Source: Marmoricola sp. (lineage in GTDB: Bacteria; Actinomycetota; Actinomycetes; Propionibacteriales; Nocardioidaceae). Taken from it: a stretch of DNA of 39,954 nucleotides. Made by a program: the position numbers and the translations under genes. The notes beneath the pieces were generated by a model that did no database searches, was not told the origin of the DNA, and saw only the letters and a list, made by a program, of their open reading frames with translations. This document shows positions 1 through 9,997 of this stretch, piece after piece. Location: the NCBI GenBank assembly GCA_025965315.1, contig JAOPXD010000054.1, positions 1 through 39,954 on the forward strand. Direction: 5' to 3'. Numbering within the stretch: position 1 is the first letter of the stretch; every line of letters begins with the position of its first letter.

Positions 1-1
1 G

Positions 2-77
2 TGGTGGAGCCTAGGGGACTCGAACCCCTAACCCCCTGCTTGCAAAGCAGGTGCGCTACCAATTGCGCCAAGGCCCC
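2..77 (-). tRNA. tRNA-Ala (anticodon UGC)
   Basis: On the minus strand the segment folds as a standard cloverleaf. The 7-bp acceptor pairs GGGGCCT (ending at 77) with AGGCTCC, the discriminator base is A, and the 3' CCA is encoded (positions 4-2). The anticodon stem CCTGC/GCAGG encloses the loop TTTGCAA, whose middle triplet TGC lies at 44-42 and reads alanine GCN codons. The T arm contains GGTTCGAGTCC. It is the last gene of a tRNA-Ile / DLW-39 / tRNA-Ala group downstream of gyrA. Confidence 0.97.
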
Positions 78-89
78 CGATGGAGTGGA

Positions 90-215
90 TCAGGCTTTGG
101 TGACCGGGTCGGTCGCCTGCTGCCAGAGATCCTGCTCGTTGCGGCCTTCGTCGATCTTCTTCCTGACGAAGATGCCGGCGACGGCGGCCACGGCGATGAA
201 CAGGATCTTCTTCAT
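90..215 (-). CDS. DLW-39 family small membrane peptide
   Basis: This 41-residue protein begins MKKILFIAVAAVAGIFV and carries the diagnostic segment EQDLWQQATDPV near its C-terminus. That motif is typical of the actinobacterial DLW-39 family, named for a conserved Asp-Leu-Trp and usually found near gyrA. Residues 3-17 form one hydrophobic segment, followed by a basic patch RKK and a polar tail, so it is probably a single-pass membrane peptide. The start is fixed by GGAGG five bases upstream of the ATG. The gene lies between tRNA-Ile and tRNA-Ala; its stop codon is only 12 bases from the 5' end of the tRNA-Ala sequence. The function of the family is unknown. Confidence 0.85.
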   Translation of the reverse strand: MKKILFIAVAAVAGIFVRKKIDEGRNEQDLWQQATDPVTKA

Positions 216-240
216 TCCGACCTCCATGGTCGATTGCGGG

Positions 241-314
241 TGGGCCTAAGAGGACTTGAACCTCTGACCTCTTCCTTATCAGGGAAGCGCTCTAACCGTC
301 TGAGCTATAGGCCC
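241..314 (-). tRNA. tRNA-Ile (anticodon GAU)
   Basis: On the minus strand the acceptor GGGCCTA pairs with TAGGCCC, with discriminator A at 241. The D arm contains AGCTCAGACGGTTAGAGC, and the anticodon stem CTTCC/GGAAG encloses CTGATAA with GAT at 280-278. The T arm reads AGAGGTTCAAGTCCTCT. The 3' CCA is not encoded (the following bases read CCC), unlike the neighbouring tRNA-Ala. The order gyrA - DUF3566 - tRNA-Ile - tRNA-Ala is standard in Actinobacteria. Confidence 0.97.
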
Positions 315-320
315 GTGTGA

Positions 321-336
321 TCAGCAGGGCTGCTGA
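321..336 (-). other. Inverted repeat in the tRNA-Ile leader
   Basis: TCAGCAG (321-327) and CTGCTGA (330-336) are perfect inverted repeats separated by two bases. On the minus strand this lies between the candidate promoter and the tRNA-Ile 5' end. It could be a structured pre-tRNA leader or a weak terminator for the gyrA-DUF3566 transcript. Confidence 0.4.
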
Positions 337-346
337 CCGACAGCGA

Positions 347-376
347 AGATTACCCCATCGTCAACGGGGGTCACAA
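347..376 (-). promoter_or_regulatory. Candidate promoter of tRNA-Ile
   Basis: Minus strand: the -35 hexamer TTGTGA (376-371) is separated by 18 bases from the -10 hexamer TAATCT (352-347). Transcription would start near 340, giving a leader of about 25 bases before the tRNA. Identified by eye only. Confidence 0.5.
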
Positions 377-405
377 AACGAGTCCGGGACGCCGGTCGGG
401 CCGGC

Positions 406-945
406 TTACCTGTCCTCGGCGAAGGTGACCTCGATGCCCCCGACCAGGGTGGCGGCGAGGTTGTAGAGGAATGCTCCAAGGGTCGCGATCGCAGTGATCA
501 GGATGACGTCGGCGACGGCGACGATCATGGTGAAGCCGAGGATCCGCGAGGTGCCCAGGTACTTCTGGATCTCGAACGGTGCACCGTTGGTGTCACCGAT
601 GGAATCGCGCACGATCGAGTTCACCGAGTCCCACAGACCGGCTGCTCCGAGCACTCCCCAGACGATCCCGACGGCGACGACGGTGACGATCCCGACGGCG
701 ACCGAGAGCAGGAACGCCGCCTTCATCACCGACCAGGGCTCGATCTGGACGAGACGCAGCCGCGCCTGCCGGACAAGTCGCTGGTGGGCCTCGTTGGGAC
801 CGGCCAACGGCGCCGGCGCGGTCGCACGCTCGGGACGGCGGAACCGGGAGGCCAGTGACGGCCGCTCCGGTGGGGCGTCGGTCGCGGTCGATCCCGCCAA
901 CGTGCGAGCCGGCGCGATCGGTGAGAGGTCGCCTCGCTCGGACAT
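406..945 (-). CDS. DUF3566 family membrane protein
   Basis: This 179-residue protein corresponds to the DUF3566 protein found directly after gyrA in most Actinobacteria (Rv0007 position in M. tuberculosis). Residues 1-55 are polar and rich in Pro, Ala and Arg, and probably cytoplasmic. The conserved part begins near ARLRLVQIEPWSVMKAAFLLS, the usual start of the DUF3566 domain. Two hydrophobic segments follow, at about residues 75-100 and 133-165, separated by an outer segment. The ATG overlaps the gyrA stop codon by one base (TGATG), so translation is coupled to gyrA. In mycobacteria the equivalent gene has been linked to envelope or division functions, but no biochemical activity is established. 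Confidence 0.9.
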   Translation of the reverse strand: MSERGDLSPIAPARTLAGSTATDAPPERPSLASRFRRPERATAPAPLAGPNEAHQRLVRQARLRLVQIEPWSVMKAAFLLSVAVGIVTVVAVGIVWGVLGAAGLWDSVNSIVRDSIGDTNGAPFEIQKYLGTSRILGFTMIVAVADVILITAIATLGAFLYNLAATLVGGIEVTFAEDR

Positions 946-3650
946 CAGCCCTCCTCGGTCGGTTCGTCGTCGGTGTCGTCGGTCGTGGTGGCGTCGATTG
1001 TTGCACCCTCGTCCTCAACCACCGACTCCTGGACGACCTCACCGTCGACGACCGGGCCGTCGACGGCCTCGCCCTCGGTCGCCTCGTCGTCCTCGGTCAC
1101 CTTCTCGACGCTGCGCGCGACCACAGCCACCGAGTCGCCGCTCTTCGGAGTGACGAACTTGACGCCCATCGTGGAGCGCCCGGTCGCCCGGAAGTTCTCG
1201 TTGATGGGGCTGCGCACGACCTGGCCACCCGAGGTGATCGACAGGATCTCGTCCCCCTCGACGACGATGAACGCGCCCACCAGACCGCCGCGGTCCTCGT
1301 TCGCCAGCGACATCGCCTTGATGCCGATACCGCCACGGGACTGGATCCGGTAGTCGGAGATCCGGGTGCGCTTGGCAAAACCGCCGTCGGTGATCGTGAA
1401 GACGTACTGGAGCTTGACCTCGGTCTCGCCGCCCGCAGCGTCATCCATCTCCTCGACTGCCACCTGGTCGGCACGGATGACCGACATCGAGAGCACCGAG
1501 TCGCCCTCGCGGAACTTCATCCCCTGGACGCCGGACGTGGCCCGGCCCATCGGGCGAAGCTGGCTGTCGTCCGCCGGGAACCGGATCGCCTGGCCCTTGC
1601 GGGAGACCAGCAGGATGTGGTCCTCGGAGTCGACCAGCTCGGCGCCGATCAGCTCGTCGTCGTCCTCGCGGAAGTTGATCGCGATGACGCCCGCCTGGCG
1701 CGGGCTGTTGTAGTCGCCGAGCCGGGTCTTCTTGACCAGACCGTTGCGGGTGGCGAGGACCAGGTACGGCGACTGCTCGTAGTCGCGGATCGCCAGCACC
1801 TGGGCGATGTTCTCGTCGGGCTGGAAGCTGAGCAGCCCGGCGACGTGACCGCCCTTGGCGTCGCGCTGCGCCTCCGGCAGGTTGTACGCCTTGGTCCGGT
1901 AGACGCGACCGGCCGTGGTGAAGAACAGCAACCAGTGGTGGTTCGACGTCGAGATGAAGTGGTCCACCACGTCGTCGCCGCGCAGGGTCGCACCCCGCAC
2001 GCCCTTGCCGCCCCGCTTCTGGGTCCTGTACTGGTCGGCCCGGGTCCGCTTGGCGTAGCCGCCGCGGGTGATCGTGACGACGAGCTCCTCATCGGGGATG
2101 AGGTCCTCCATCGACAGGTCGCCGTCGGCCGCGATGATCTGGGTACGCCGGTCGTCGCCGTACTTCTCGACGATCGCCGCGAGCTCCTCGGAGATGATCG
2201 AGCGCTGGCGGGTGACGTTGGCCAGGATGTCGTTGAGGTCGGCGATCTCGAGCTCGATCTCGGCCAGGTCGTCGATGATCCGCTGGCGCTGCAGCGCGGC
2301 CAGCTGACGCAGCTGCATGTTCAGGATCGCGTCGGCCTGGAGCTCGTCGATGTCGAGGAGCGCGATCAGGCCCTCGCGGGCGTCGTTCGCGTCCGGCGAA
2401 CGGCGGATCAGCGCGATCACCTCGTCGAGCGCATCCAGGGCCTTGACCAGGCCGCGCAGGATGTGGGCCCGCTCCTCGGCCTTGCGCAACCGGTAGGCGG
2501 TCCGCCGCTGGATGACCTCGATCTGGTGCTCGACCCAGTTGGAGATGAACTGGTCGACGGTCAGCGTGCGCGGAACGCCGTCGACCAGCGCCAGCATGTT
2601 CGCGGAGAAGTTCGTCTGCAGCTCGGTGTGCTTGAGCAGGTTGTTGAGCACGACCCGGGCGACCGCGTCGCGCTTGAGCACGACGACGAGCCGCTGGCCG
2701 GTCCGGCCCGAGGAGTCATCGCGGACGTCCGCGATCCCCTGGACCCGGCCGGAGTCGGCGAGCTCGGCGATCTTCAGCGCCAGGTTGTCCGGGTTCACCA
2801 TGTACGGGAGCTCGGTGATGGACAGGCAGGTCCGGCCCTTGTTGTCCTCGTCGATCTCGATGACCGCACGCTGGGTCACCGAGCCGCGGCCGGTGCGGTA
2901 GGCCTGCTCGATGCCCTGGTGGCCGACGATCAGCGCACCGTTGGGGAAGTCCGGTCCCTTGATCCGCTCGATGAGCGCGTCCTGGAGCTCCTCGCGGGTG
3001 GCGTCCGGGTGCTCCAGCGCCCACTGCGCGCCGTCGGCGACCTCGCGCAGGTTGTGCGGCGGGATGTTGGTCGCCATCCCGACCGCGATCCCGGCCGAGC
3101 CGTTCACCAGCAGGTTCGGGTACCGCGCGGGCAGCACGGTCGGCTCCTCGGAACGACCGTCGTAGTTCGGCTGGAAGTTGACGGTCTCCTCGGTGATGTC
3201 GCGGACCATCTCCAGCGCGAGCGGCGCCATCCGGCACTCGGTGTACCGCATCGCCGCCGCGGAGTCGTTTCCCGGCGAACCGAAGTTGCCCTGGCCGTGG
3301 ATCAGCGGCGCGCGCATCACCCAGGGCTGGGCGAGCCGGACCAAGGTGTCGTAGATCGCGGTGTCGCCGTGCGGGTGGTACTGACCCATCACGTCACCGA
3401 CGACGCGCGAACACTTGGAGAAGCCGCGGTCGGGGCGGTACCCGCCGTCGTACATCGCGTAGAGCACGCGGCGGTGCACCGGCTTGAGACCGTCGCGTAC
3501 GTCGGGCAGCGCCCGGCCGACGATGACCGCCATCGCGTAGTCGATGTACGCGCGCTGCATCGAGGTCTGCAGCTCGATCGGCTCGATCCGGCCGCCGGGG
3601 CCCGGCCCGTCGCCAGTTCCGCCGGTGCTGTCCGTGGGGGTCTCAGTCAT
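945..3650 (-). CDS. gyrA: DNA gyrase subunit A
   Basis: GyrA is the DNA-breaking and rejoining subunit of the A2B2 type II topoisomerase that adds negative supercoils. At 901 residues it is slightly longer than usual because of an acidic C-terminal tail (about residues 860-901). The winged-helix region contains the catalytic tyrosine Y136 in RYTECR. The quinolone-region segment [10 protein letters not shown] has Thr97 at the position of E. coli Ser83. The C-terminal beta-pinwheel contains the GyrA box as TQKRGGKG, required for DNA wrapping. The gene follows gyrB after 47 bases, without a strong ribosome binding site, and overlaps the DUF3566 start. Identity is certain. Confidence 0.99.
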   Translation of the reverse strand: MTETPTDSTGGTGDGPGPGGRIEPIELQTSMQRAYIDYAMAVIVGRALPDVRDGLKPVHRRVLYAMYDGGYRPDRGFSKCSRVVGDVMGQYHPHGDTAIYDTLVRLAQPWVMRAPLIHGQGNFGSPGNDSAAAMRYTECRMAPLALEMVRDITEETVNFQPNYDGRSEEPTVLPARYPNLLVNGSAGIAVGMATNIPPHNLREVADGAQWALEHPDATREELQDALIERIKGPDFPNGALIVGHQGIEQAYRTGRGSVTQRAVIEIDEDNKGRTCLSITELPYMVNPDNLALKIAELADSGRVQGIADVRDDSSGRTGQRLVVVLKRDAVARVVLNNLLKHTELQTNFSANMLALVDGVPRTLTVDQFISNWVEHQIEVIQRRTAYRLRKAEERAHILRGLVKALDALDEVIALIRRSPDANDAREGLIALLDIDELQADAILNMQLRQLAALQRQRIIDDLAEIELEIADLNDILANVTRQRSIISEELAAIVEKYGDDRRTQIIAADGDLSMEDLIPDEELVVTITRGGYAKRTRADQYRTQKRGGKGVRGATLRGDDVVDHFISTSNHHWLLFFTTAGRVYRTKAYNLPEAQRDAKGGHVAGLLSFQPDENIAQVLAIRDYEQSPYLVLATRNGLVKKTRLGDYNSPRQAGVIAINFREDDDELIGAELVDSEDHILLVSRKGQAIRFPADDSQLRPMGRATSGVQGMKFREGDSVLSMSVIRADQVAVEEMDDAAGGETEVKLQYVFTITDGGFAKRTRISDYRIQSRGGIGIKAMSLANEDRGGLVGAFIVVEGDEILSITSGGQVVRSPINENFRATGRSTMGVKFVTPKSGDSVAVVARSVEKVTEDDEATEGEAVDGPVVDGEVVQESVVEDEGATIDATTTDDTDDEPTEEG

Positions 3651-3697
3651 GTGCTCTTACTTTCGTTCGCAGAGGTCAGGAGTCGGGGCGTCGAGGA

Positions 3698-5830
3698 CTA
3701 GATGTCCAGGAACCTGACGTCCTTGGCGTTGCGTTGGATGAAGGACCTGCGCAGCTCGACGTCCTCGCCCATCAGCGTGGAGAACACCTCGTCGGCCTGG
3801 GCCGCGTCGTCGAGGGTGACCTGGAGCATCAGCCGCGCGTCCGGGTTCATGGTGGTGTCCCACAACTCCTCGGCGTTCATCTCACCGAGGCCCTTGTAGC
3901 GCTGGACCGGGTTCTCCTTGGGGAGCTTCCTGCCCTGGGCCAGACCGTCGTTCATCATCGCGTCGCGCTCGGCGTCGGAGTACACAAACTCGTGCTCGGC
4001 CGGCTTGTTCCAGCGCAGCCGGTACAACGGCGGCTGGGCCATGTAGACGTAGCCGTGCTCGATCAGCGGCTTCATGAACCGGAACAGCAGGGTCAGCAGC
4101 AGCGTGTTGATGTGGTGGCCGTCGACGTCGGCGTCAGCCATCAGCACGACCTTGTGGTACCTGAGCTTCTCGAGGTTGAACTCCTCGTGGATGCCCGTCC
4201 CCAGCGCGGAGATGATCGCCTGGACCTCGGTGTTCGCGAGGACCTTGTCGATCCGGGCCTTCTCGACGTTGAGGATCTTGCCGCGGATCGGCAGGATCGC
4301 CTGGACCCGCGGGTCGCGGCCCTGGCGTGCCGAGCCACCGGCGGAATCGCCCTCGACGATGAAGACCTCGCACTCCTCGGGGTTCGTCGACTGGCAGTCC
4401 GACAGCTTGCCGGGCAGGCCGCCGCCGCCGAGCAGGCCCTTGCGGTTGCGGGCGAGGTCGCGCGCCTTGCGGGCCGCCATCCGGGCCGACGCAGCTGCCT
4501 GCGACTTGCGGATGATCTCCTTGCCCTCGGCCGGGTTCTCCTCGAGCCACGCACCGAGCTGGTCGTTGACGATCCGCTGCACGAAGCCCTTGGCCTCGGT
4601 GTTGCCGAGCTTGGTCTTGGTCTGGCCCTCGAACTGCGGTTCGCCGAGCTTGATCGAGATGATCGCGGTCAGGCCCTCGCGGATGTCGTCGCCCGAGACC
4701 CGGTCCTCGCGCTTCTTGATCAGGCCCCACTCCTCGCCCCAGCTGTTGACCAGGGTGGTGAGCGAGGCTCGGAAACCCTCTTCGTGGGTGCCGCCCTCGT
4801 GGGTGTTGATCGTGTTGGCGAAGGTGTGCACCGACTCGTTGTACGAGGTGTTCCACTGCATCGCGAGCTCGAGGCTCATGTGGTTCTCGGTGCCCGCAGG
4901 CGTCTCCGCCTCGAAGCTGATGATGGTCTGGTTCGCGACCACCTTGCGGCGGTTCAGGTGCTCGACGTAGTCGACGAGTCCGCGGTCGTACTTGAACCGG
5001 CGCTCCAGCGCTCCGCCCTGGCGCTCGGGCGCGGCGATGTCGTCGACGTCATCGGTCATCGGGTCGACCTGGGCGTCCGGGTCCTCGAACTTGTCCTGGT
5101 CGTCGTTCTGCATCGGGTCGTCGAGGATGTCCTCGAGTCCCTCGGCCACCGGGCGCTCGTCGCGGACGATGATCTCGAGACCCTTGTTGAGGAAGGCCAT
5201 CTCGCGGATCCGGTTGGTCACCGTCTCCAGGTTGTACGTCGTGGTCTCGAAGATCTGCTCCGAGGCGTAGTACGTGATCGTGGTCCCGGTGCGCTCGCCC
5301 GGCTCCATCGGCCGGACCTCGGCGAGGTCGGCGTCGGGGACACCGATGGTGAAGGTCTGGCGCCAGAGGTGCCCGCGGTTCTTGACCTCCGCGATGACCG
5401 TGCTGGAGAGCGCGTTCACCACCGAGATACCGACTCCGTGGAGTCCACCAGAGACCTTGTACCCGCCGCCGCCGAACTTGCCGCCGGCGTGCAGCATCGT
5501 CAGCGCCATCGTCAGCGCCGAGATGCCCTCGGTCGGATGGATGTCGGTCGGGATGCCACGACCGTTGTCCTCGACCCGGACCCCGCCGTCGGCCTGGAGC
5601 GTCAGGATGATCTTGTCGCAGTGGCCGGCGAGGGCCTCGTCGACCGAGTTGTCGACGACCTCCCAGATCAGGTGGTGCAGGCCGCGCTCGCCGGTCGAGC
5701 CGATGTACATGCCCGGACGCTTGCGAACTGCTTCGAGCCCCTCAAGGACCTGGATGGCGCTGGCGTCGTAGTTGCCCTCTTCGACAGCGGAGCCGCTGGT
5801 GCCTACGTCGGTCTGCTCTGCGTCAGCCAC
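3698..5830 (-). CDS. gyrB: DNA gyrase subunit B
   Basis: GyrB is the ATPase subunit of gyrase. With the GTG start at 5830 it has 710 residues; GAGGA lies about five bases upstream. The open frame extends further to 5935, but that part (MGPLTGRL...) does not resemble GyrB. The GHKL ATPase motifs are present as [19 protein letters not shown] and [13 protein letters not shown]. The TOPRIM domain contains EGDSAGGS and DADVDGHH, and the C-terminus is the conserved [11 protein letters not shown]. An Asp/Glu-rich insertion of about 40 residues (segment [14 protein letters not shown] onward) lies between the ATPase and transducer parts. Mycobacterial GyrB also carries an insert here, so this is lineage variation rather than damage. 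Confidence 0.99.
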   Translation of the reverse strand: MADAEQTDVGTSGSAVEEGNYDASAIQVLEGLEAVRKRPGMYIGSTGERGLHHLIWEVVDNSVDEALAGHCDKIILTLQADGGVRVEDNGRGIPTDIHPTEGISALTMALTMLHAGGKFGGGGYKVSGGLHGVGISVVNALSSTVIAEVKNRGHLWRQTFTIGVPDADLAEVRPMEPGERTGTTITYYASEQIFETTTYNLETVTNRIREMAFLNKGLEIIVRDERPVAEGLEDILDDPMQNDDQDKFEDPDAQVDPMTDDVDDIAAPERQGGALERRFKYDRGLVDYVEHLNRRKVVANQTIISFEAETPAGTENHMSLELAMQWNTSYNESVHTFANTINTHEGGTHEEGFRASLTTLVNSWGEEWGLIKKREDRVSGDDIREGLTAIISIKLGEPQFEGQTKTKLGNTEAKGFVQRIVNDQLGAWLEENPAEGKEIIRKSQAAASARMAARKARDLARNRKGLLGGGGLPGKLSDCQSTNPEECEVFIVEGDSAGGSARQGRDPRVQAILPIRGKILNVEKARIDKVLANTEVQAIISALGTGIHEEFNLEKLRYHKVVLMADADVDGHHINTLLLTLLFRFMKPLIEHGYVYMAQPPLYRLRWNKPAEHEFVYSDAERDAMMNDGLAQGRKLPKENPVQRYKGLGEMNAEELWDTTMNPDARLMLQVTLDDAAQADEVFSTLMGEDVELRRSFIQRNAKDVRFLDI

Positions 5831-6103
5831 GGTTTCCTCTTCATTTGGTGGTGCGAAACGGTGTGAACGGCGCGCTGTGGAACTGGGCGCGCACGTCGGA
5901 CAACCGGCCGTCAGTCTACCCGTCAGGGGCCCCAAAGCACGGGTACCGAACTTTGATTGGGGATAACTTCGCTGAAATTCGGCCCGGAGAGGGCTCAGGG
6001 AGCCTCTTCAGCCCCATTTCAGGGGTCCGGATGAGGTCCAGTACCACCGTGACCGCCGCAGATCGCGTCTGACGGCGTCCGGGCCGGGCGCGAGGGACCG
6101 CAC
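5831..6103 (-). promoter_or_regulatory. gyrB upstream region with candidate promoter and DnaA-like box
   Basis: This 273-base gap between dciA and gyrB contains no gene. On the minus strand TAGACT (5918-5913) fits a TANNNT -10 hexamer about 85 bases before the gyrB start; no convincing -35 hexamer accompanies it. TTATCCCCA (5966-5958) differs from the DnaA box TTATCCACA at one position. A clear dciA terminator was not seen. Confidence 0.35.
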
Positions 6104-6634
6104 TCAGCCGTAGGTGTCGCGGGGCCCGCGGCCCTTCACCCGGAAGCGGCCGCTGGTCCAGCGCGGGACGTGCGGACCGAGAATGTCGATCACCTCGATG
6201 GTGCCGTCGCCAAGCTCCTCGTTCAGCCGTCGGACGACGGACCCGGCCAGCAGCTTCATCTGGGTGGCCCAGGCGGTCGAGTCGGTCCGGACGACCAGTC
6301 GCCCGTCGGCGTACGACTCCGGGGTGACGTGGTCGGCCACGTCGCGACCGACGATCACGGCCCAGCGGGTGAAGACGCCGTGCACCCGGAGCTCGGTCTG
6401 CCAGCCCTGGTCGACCACGAACCTGCCGACCGTCGCATCGAGGGTCTGCGGGTCCCGGTCGTCGGGGTGGGCCGAGCTCGCCTGGGGAAGAACCCGTCGG
6501 GGCGCCTTCAGCCGACGTCGCAGCGGGCCGGTCCGACCGGCGAGGCCGCGGGCGATGCTGCGCGCCAGGTCGAGCCCGGTCTCGTCGTGCGGTGGCTGGC
6601 CGTCGTCCTGGTCCTGGACGTCCTCCTCACTCAT
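6104..6634 (-). CDS. dciA: DciA-type replicative helicase loader (DUF721)
   Basis: This 176-residue protein has an acidic, disordered N-terminus, a basic stretch ([13 protein letters not shown]) and a C-terminal DUF721/DciA domain from about residue 65. Conserved elements include [24 protein letters not shown] and [17 protein letters not shown]. DciA is the ancestral bacterial partner that helps load the DnaB helicase. In actinobacterial origins the gene sits between recF and gyrB, as here. Its ATG overlaps the recF stop by eight bases, so translation is coupled to recF. The N-terminal region is typical of actinobacterial members. Confidence 0.9.
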   Translation of the reverse strand: MSEEDVQDQDDGQPPHDETGLDLARSIARGLAGRTGPLRRRLKAPRRVLPQASSAHPDDRDPQTLDATVGRFVVDQGWQTELRVHGVFTRWAVIVGRDVADHVTPESYADGRLVVRTDSTAWATQMKLLAGSVVRRLNEELGDGTIEVIDILGPHVPRWTSGRFRVKGRGPRDTYG

Positions 6635-7751
6635 CGAGCGTCACCGCCCCGGCGGCGACGGTGAACCGCCGACCGTGCAGCTGGGCCGGGATGTCCTCGG
6701 GCACTGCGGCGGTGATCAGCACCTGCTCCGCGTGCGCGACCAGGTCGGCGAGCTGCGCACGGCGACCGGTGTCCAGCTCGGCGAAGACGTCGTCGAGGAT
6801 CAGCACCGGGTCGTCGCCACCAGCACGCAGCAGGTCGTACGACGCGAGTCTCAGCGCCAGCGCGAAGGACCACGACTCGCCGTGACTGGCATAGCCCTTG
6901 ACGGGTAGGTCCCCCAGGGCGAGCACGATGTCGTCGCGGTGCGGGCCGACCAGCGTGAGCGCCCTGTCGAGCTCCTCGGTCCGCCGACGTACGAGCTCCG
7001 CCAGGATCGCGTCCTCGAGGGATCCTTCGGGCATCTCGAGGCTCGGTCGGTAGGTCAGCACCGCGTCATCACGGGTGGCGCCGCGGGCGACCGCCTCGTA
7101 GGCCTTGCCGACGAGCGGCGTGAGGTCCTCGACGAGCTGGATCCGGCTCCGCATGATCTCGGCCCCGAGCTCCGCCAGGCGTGAGTCCCACACTGCGAGG
7201 GTGGACAGCAGGGTCTCGTCGGCGTCACGCCCCCGCCGGTTGGACCTGGCCGTCTTCAGGAGCGAGTTGCGCTGCTTGAGCACCCGCTCGTAGTCGGCAC
7301 GGGTTCCCGCGAAGCGGGGCGACAGCTGGACGAGCAGGTCGTCGGCGAAGCGGCGGCGCTCCGAGGGGTCGCCCTTGACCAGGGACAGGTCCTCGGGCGA
7401 GAACACCACGGTCCGGACCAGCCCGAGCAGCTCGCGTGCCTTCGGCAGCGGGGACTTGTTGATCCGGGCGCGGTTCGACTTGCCGGGGTTGATCTCGATC
7501 TCGAGGATCGCGCGCCGCTCGTCCCGCACCACCGCGGCACGGATGATCGCCTGGACCGCTCCCTGGCGCACGAGCGGTGCGTCCGAGGCGACCCGGTGCG
7601 AGGAGAGGCTCGAGAGGTAGTCGATCGCCTCGACCAGGTTGGTCTTGCCCTGGCCGTTGCGACCGACGAACGCCGTCACGCCGGGCCCGATCTCCACCTC
7701 GACCGCCGGGTAGGACCGGAAGTCGTGGAGCGAGAGGTGGGCGACGTACAC
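6627..7751 (-). CDS. recF: DNA replication and repair protein RecF
   Basis: RecF is an SMC/ABC-type ATPase that, with RecO and RecR, loads RecA onto gapped DNA at stalled forks. The 374-residue protein has the Walker A motif [15 protein letters not shown] near residue 30. The C-terminal half has a signature-like [20 protein letters not shown] and the Walker B segment [13 protein letters not shown]. The length is normal for the family. The GTG start at 7751 follows the gnd stop by seven bases, with no separate ribosome binding site, suggesting coupled translation in the dnaN-gnd-recF-dciA run. Confidence 0.98.
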   Translation of the reverse strand: MYVAHLSLHDFRSYPAVEVEIGPGVTAFVGRNGQGKTNLVEAIDYLSSLSSHRVASDAPLVRQGAVQAIIRAAVVRDERRAILEIEINPGKSNRARINKSPLPKARELLGLVRTVVFSPEDLSLVKGDPSERRRFADDLLVQLSPRFAGTRADYERVLKQRNSLLKTARSNRRGRDADETLLSTLAVWDSRLAELGAEIMRSRIQLVEDLTPLVGKAYEAVARGATRDDAVLTYRPSLEMPEGSLEDAILAELVRRRTEELDRALTLVGPHRDDIVLALGDLPVKGYASHGESWSFALALRLASYDLLRAGGDDPVLILDDVFAELDTGRRAQLADLVAHAEQVLITAAVPEDIPAQLHGRRFTVAAGAVTLDE

Positions 7752-7758
7752 GGGAGAG

Positions 7759-8658
7759 CTAGGAAGCGTCTCCGCCGGCGGGCGGTTCGGTGTGCAGAGC
7801 GTGGCCGCCGAACTGGTTGCGCATCGCGGCGACCGCCTTCATCGCCGGGCTGTCGTCCTGGCGCGAGACGAAGCGTGCGTACAGCGCCGCGGTGATCGCC
7901 GGAGTGGCGACCGCGTTCTCGATACCGGCCTCGACGGTCCAGCGCCCTTCACCGGAATCGTCCGCGTAGCCGCGGATGCCTTCGAGGCCGGGCTTCTCGT
8001 CCAGGGCTGCGACCAGGAGGTCGAGGAGCCAGGAACGGATGACCGTCCCTTCCTTCCAGGAGCGGAAGACGTCGGTGACGTTCTCGACCATGTCGACGGT
8101 CTCGAGCAGCTCCCAGCCCTCGGCGTACGACTGCATGATCGCGTACTCGATGCCGTTGTGAACCATCTTCGAGAAGTGCCCGGCGCCGACCTTGCCCGCG
8201 TGCACCCAGCCGAAGTCGCCCTCGGGCTTGAGGGTGTCGAAGACCGGTTGCACCTTCGCGACGTCCTCGGCCTTGCCGCCGGCCATCAGCGCGTAGCCGT
8301 TCTCCAGGCCCCAGACACCACCGGAAACGCCGCAGTCGACGAACCCGATGCCCTTGCCCGCGAGCATCTCGGCGTGCCGGATGTCCTCGGTCCACCGGGA
8401 GTTGCCGCCGTCGACGATCAGGTCGCCCTCGCCGAGCAGTCCGGCGAGCTCGTTCACGGTGTCATCGGTGGGTCCGCCGGCCGGCACCATCACCCAGACC
8501 ACCTTCGGACTGGGGAGCTTCTCGACCATGTCGGCCAGGCTCGTCGAGTCGGAGAGGTCCTGGTTGCGGTCGTAGCCCACGACGGTGTGGCCACCGTTGC
8601 GCAGCCGGGTGCGCATGTTGCCACCCATCTTGCCGAGTCCGACGAGTCCGAGGTGCAT
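7759..8658 (-). CDS. gnd: 6-phosphogluconate dehydrogenase, decarboxylating (short GndA type)
   Basis: The enzyme converts 6-phosphogluconate to ribulose 5-phosphate and CO2 in the pentose phosphate pathway. At 299 residues it belongs to the short class (about 300 residues, often NAD-dependent) rather than the 470-residue NADP type. The Rossmann motif [12 protein letters not shown] is at residues 4-15. The substrate motif [22 protein letters not shown] and the helix [16 protein letters not shown], with the catalytic Lys and substrate-contacting His-Asn, follow. Aspartate in VVGYDRN at the end of the second strand fits NAD preference; that is inference. GGAAGGA precedes the ATG, and dnaN ends 24 bases upstream. 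Location between dnaN and recF is common in Streptomyces and Nocardioides relatives. Confidence 0.95.
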   Translation of the reverse strand: MHLGLVGLGKMGGNMRTRLRNGGHTVVGYDRNQDLSDSTSLADMVEKLPSPKVVWVMVPAGGPTDDTVNELAGLLGEGDLIVDGGNSRWTEDIRHAEMLAGKGIGFVDCGVSGGVWGLENGYALMAGGKAEDVAKVQPVFDTLKPEGDFGWVHAGKVGAGHFSKMVHNGIEYAIMQSYAEGWELLETVDMVENVTDVFRSWKEGTVIRSWLLDLLVAALDEKPGLEGIRGYADDSGEGRWTVEAGIENAVATPAITAALYARFVSRQDDSPAMKAVAAMRNQFGGHALHTEPPAGGDAS

Positions 8659-8682
8659 GCGCGTGCTTCCTTCCGATCGAGG

Positions 8683-9846
8683 TCAGGAGAGCAGGCGGCG
8701 GGGCATCAAGAGGTACTTGAAGCTGGAGTCCGTCGCGCTGCCGGCCGCATCGAGCGAGTCGACTCCGGAGAGGACGACGGGCTTCGACGAGGTCGTGAAT
8801 GCGAGCTCGACGAACGGTGACTCCAGGGCGGAGAGTCCGTCGAGCAGGAACTGCGGGTTGAATCCAGTGGTGAGGTCGTCGCCGGTGATGACTGCCTCGA
8901 TCGACTCGCTCGCCATCGCCTCCTCGCCCGAACCTGCGTCGAGGGTCAGCACCCCGTCGGCGAAGGCGAGCTGGACGGCGGTGTTGCGCTCGGCGACCAG
9001 GGCGACCCGCTTGACCGCGTCGATCAGCACCGAGCGGTCCACCCGGGCCAGGGTGAGGTGCTCGTTCGGGAACAGCGAGCGGACCTTGGGGAACTCACCG
9101 TCGAGCAGCCGGGTCGTCGTACGACGGATGCCGCCACCGGCGGAGCCCTCGAAACCGATGATGCCCTCGCCGATGCCCGAGGTGGACAGGGCGATCGAGA
9201 TCTCGGCGCCACCGGTCAGGGACTTGGCAGTGTCGGCCAGCACCTTGGCCGGGACCAGCGCTGCCGCGGACAGGTCCGGCGTCCCGGGATCCCACTCGAG
9301 CTCGCGCTGGGAGAGCCGGAACCGGTCGGTGGCGAGCATCGAGATCGACGAGCCGTCGAGCTCGATCCGGACCCCGGTCAGCACCGGCAGCATGTCGTCG
9401 CGACCGGCGGCGGTGACGGCCTGGCCGACGGCGTGGGCGAAGAGCTCGCTGCGGACCTTGCCGCGGGACTCGGGCATCGGCGGGAGCGACGGGTAGTCCT
9501 CGACCGGCATCGTCTGCAGGCTGAAGCGCGCCGAACCGCAGGTCAGCGTGACCTTGGCGCCCTCGATCGACATCTCCACCGGCTTGTTCGGCAGGCTGCG
9601 GCAGATGTCGGCGAGCAGACGACCGGAGACCAGGGCGCGACCCTCGATCGACACGTCGGCGTTGAGCGTCGCCCGGGCCGAGGTCTCGTAGTCGAACGTG
9701 GAGAGCTGGAGGCCGTCGGCTCCATCGATGTTGCCGGCTTCGATGAGGAGCCCGGCGAGGACAGGTGCACTGGGACGCAAGGGGAGAGCGCGGGCCGTCC
9801 ATGCGACGGCATCGGCGAGGACATCGCGCTCGACGCGGAACTTCAC
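8683..9846 (-). CDS. dnaN: DNA polymerase III beta sliding clamp
   Basis: DnaN forms the ring-shaped processivity clamp. The 387-residue protein begins MKFRVERDVLADAVAWTARA, matching the usual N-terminus, and contains the three clamp folds. It ends with a short tail (LMPRRLLS) after the final domain; the classical C-terminus is LMPMR. The GTG at 9846 was chosen because AGGAGG lies seven bases upstream and because protein similarity begins there; the frame stays open to 9930 without similarity. The gene directly borders the origin and heads the gnd-recF-dciA run. Confidence 0.98.
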   Translation of the reverse strand: MKFRVERDVLADAVAWTARALPLRPSAPVLAGLLIEAGNIDGADGLQLSTFDYETSARATLNADVSIEGRALVSGRLLADICRSLPNKPVEMSIEGAKVTLTCGSARFSLQTMPVEDYPSLPPMPESRGKVRSELFAHAVGQAVTAAGRDDMLPVLTGVRIELDGSSISMLATDRFRLSQRELEWDPGTPDLSAAALVPAKVLADTAKSLTGGAEISIALSTSGIGEGIIGFEGSAGGGIRRTTTRLLDGEFPKVRSLFPNEHLTLARVDRSVLIDAVKRVALVAERNTAVQLAFADGVLTLDAGSGEEAMASESIEAVITGDDLTTGFNPQFLLDGLSALESPFVELAFTTSSKPVVLSGVDSLDAAGSATDSSFKYLLMPRRLLS

Positions 9847-9997
9847 GGGTGTTGCCTCCTGCGGGTCTGCCTCAAGGACTGGGGATTCATGCCTTGGGAC
9901 TGGGCATCCTGCCACGCTCACGCGGTGCACGGGGAGTTGTCCCCAGCGAGGGTGGTTTCCGGTTGTTGTACGACGAAGGATCTATCTGGAAATTCAG

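Noticed and set aside
241-314. tRNA genes as integration sites of a mobile element
   Set aside because: No integrase, no direct repeat of a tRNA end and no transposase genes were seen in the window; gene order is the conserved one.
855-3701. A 948-codon open frame antisense to gyrA
   Set aside because: It mirrors gyrA codon positions in a GC-rich genome, has low-complexity Asp/Val/Leu/Arg-rich composition and resembles no protein family.
5050-5160. Acidic insertion in GyrB considered as a mobile or disrupted segment
   Set aside because: The reading frame is intact, and an insertion at this place is also known in mycobacterial GyrB.
3734-5866. A 710-codon open frame antisense to gyrB
   Set aside because: Same shadow effect; gyrB on the opposite strand is certain.
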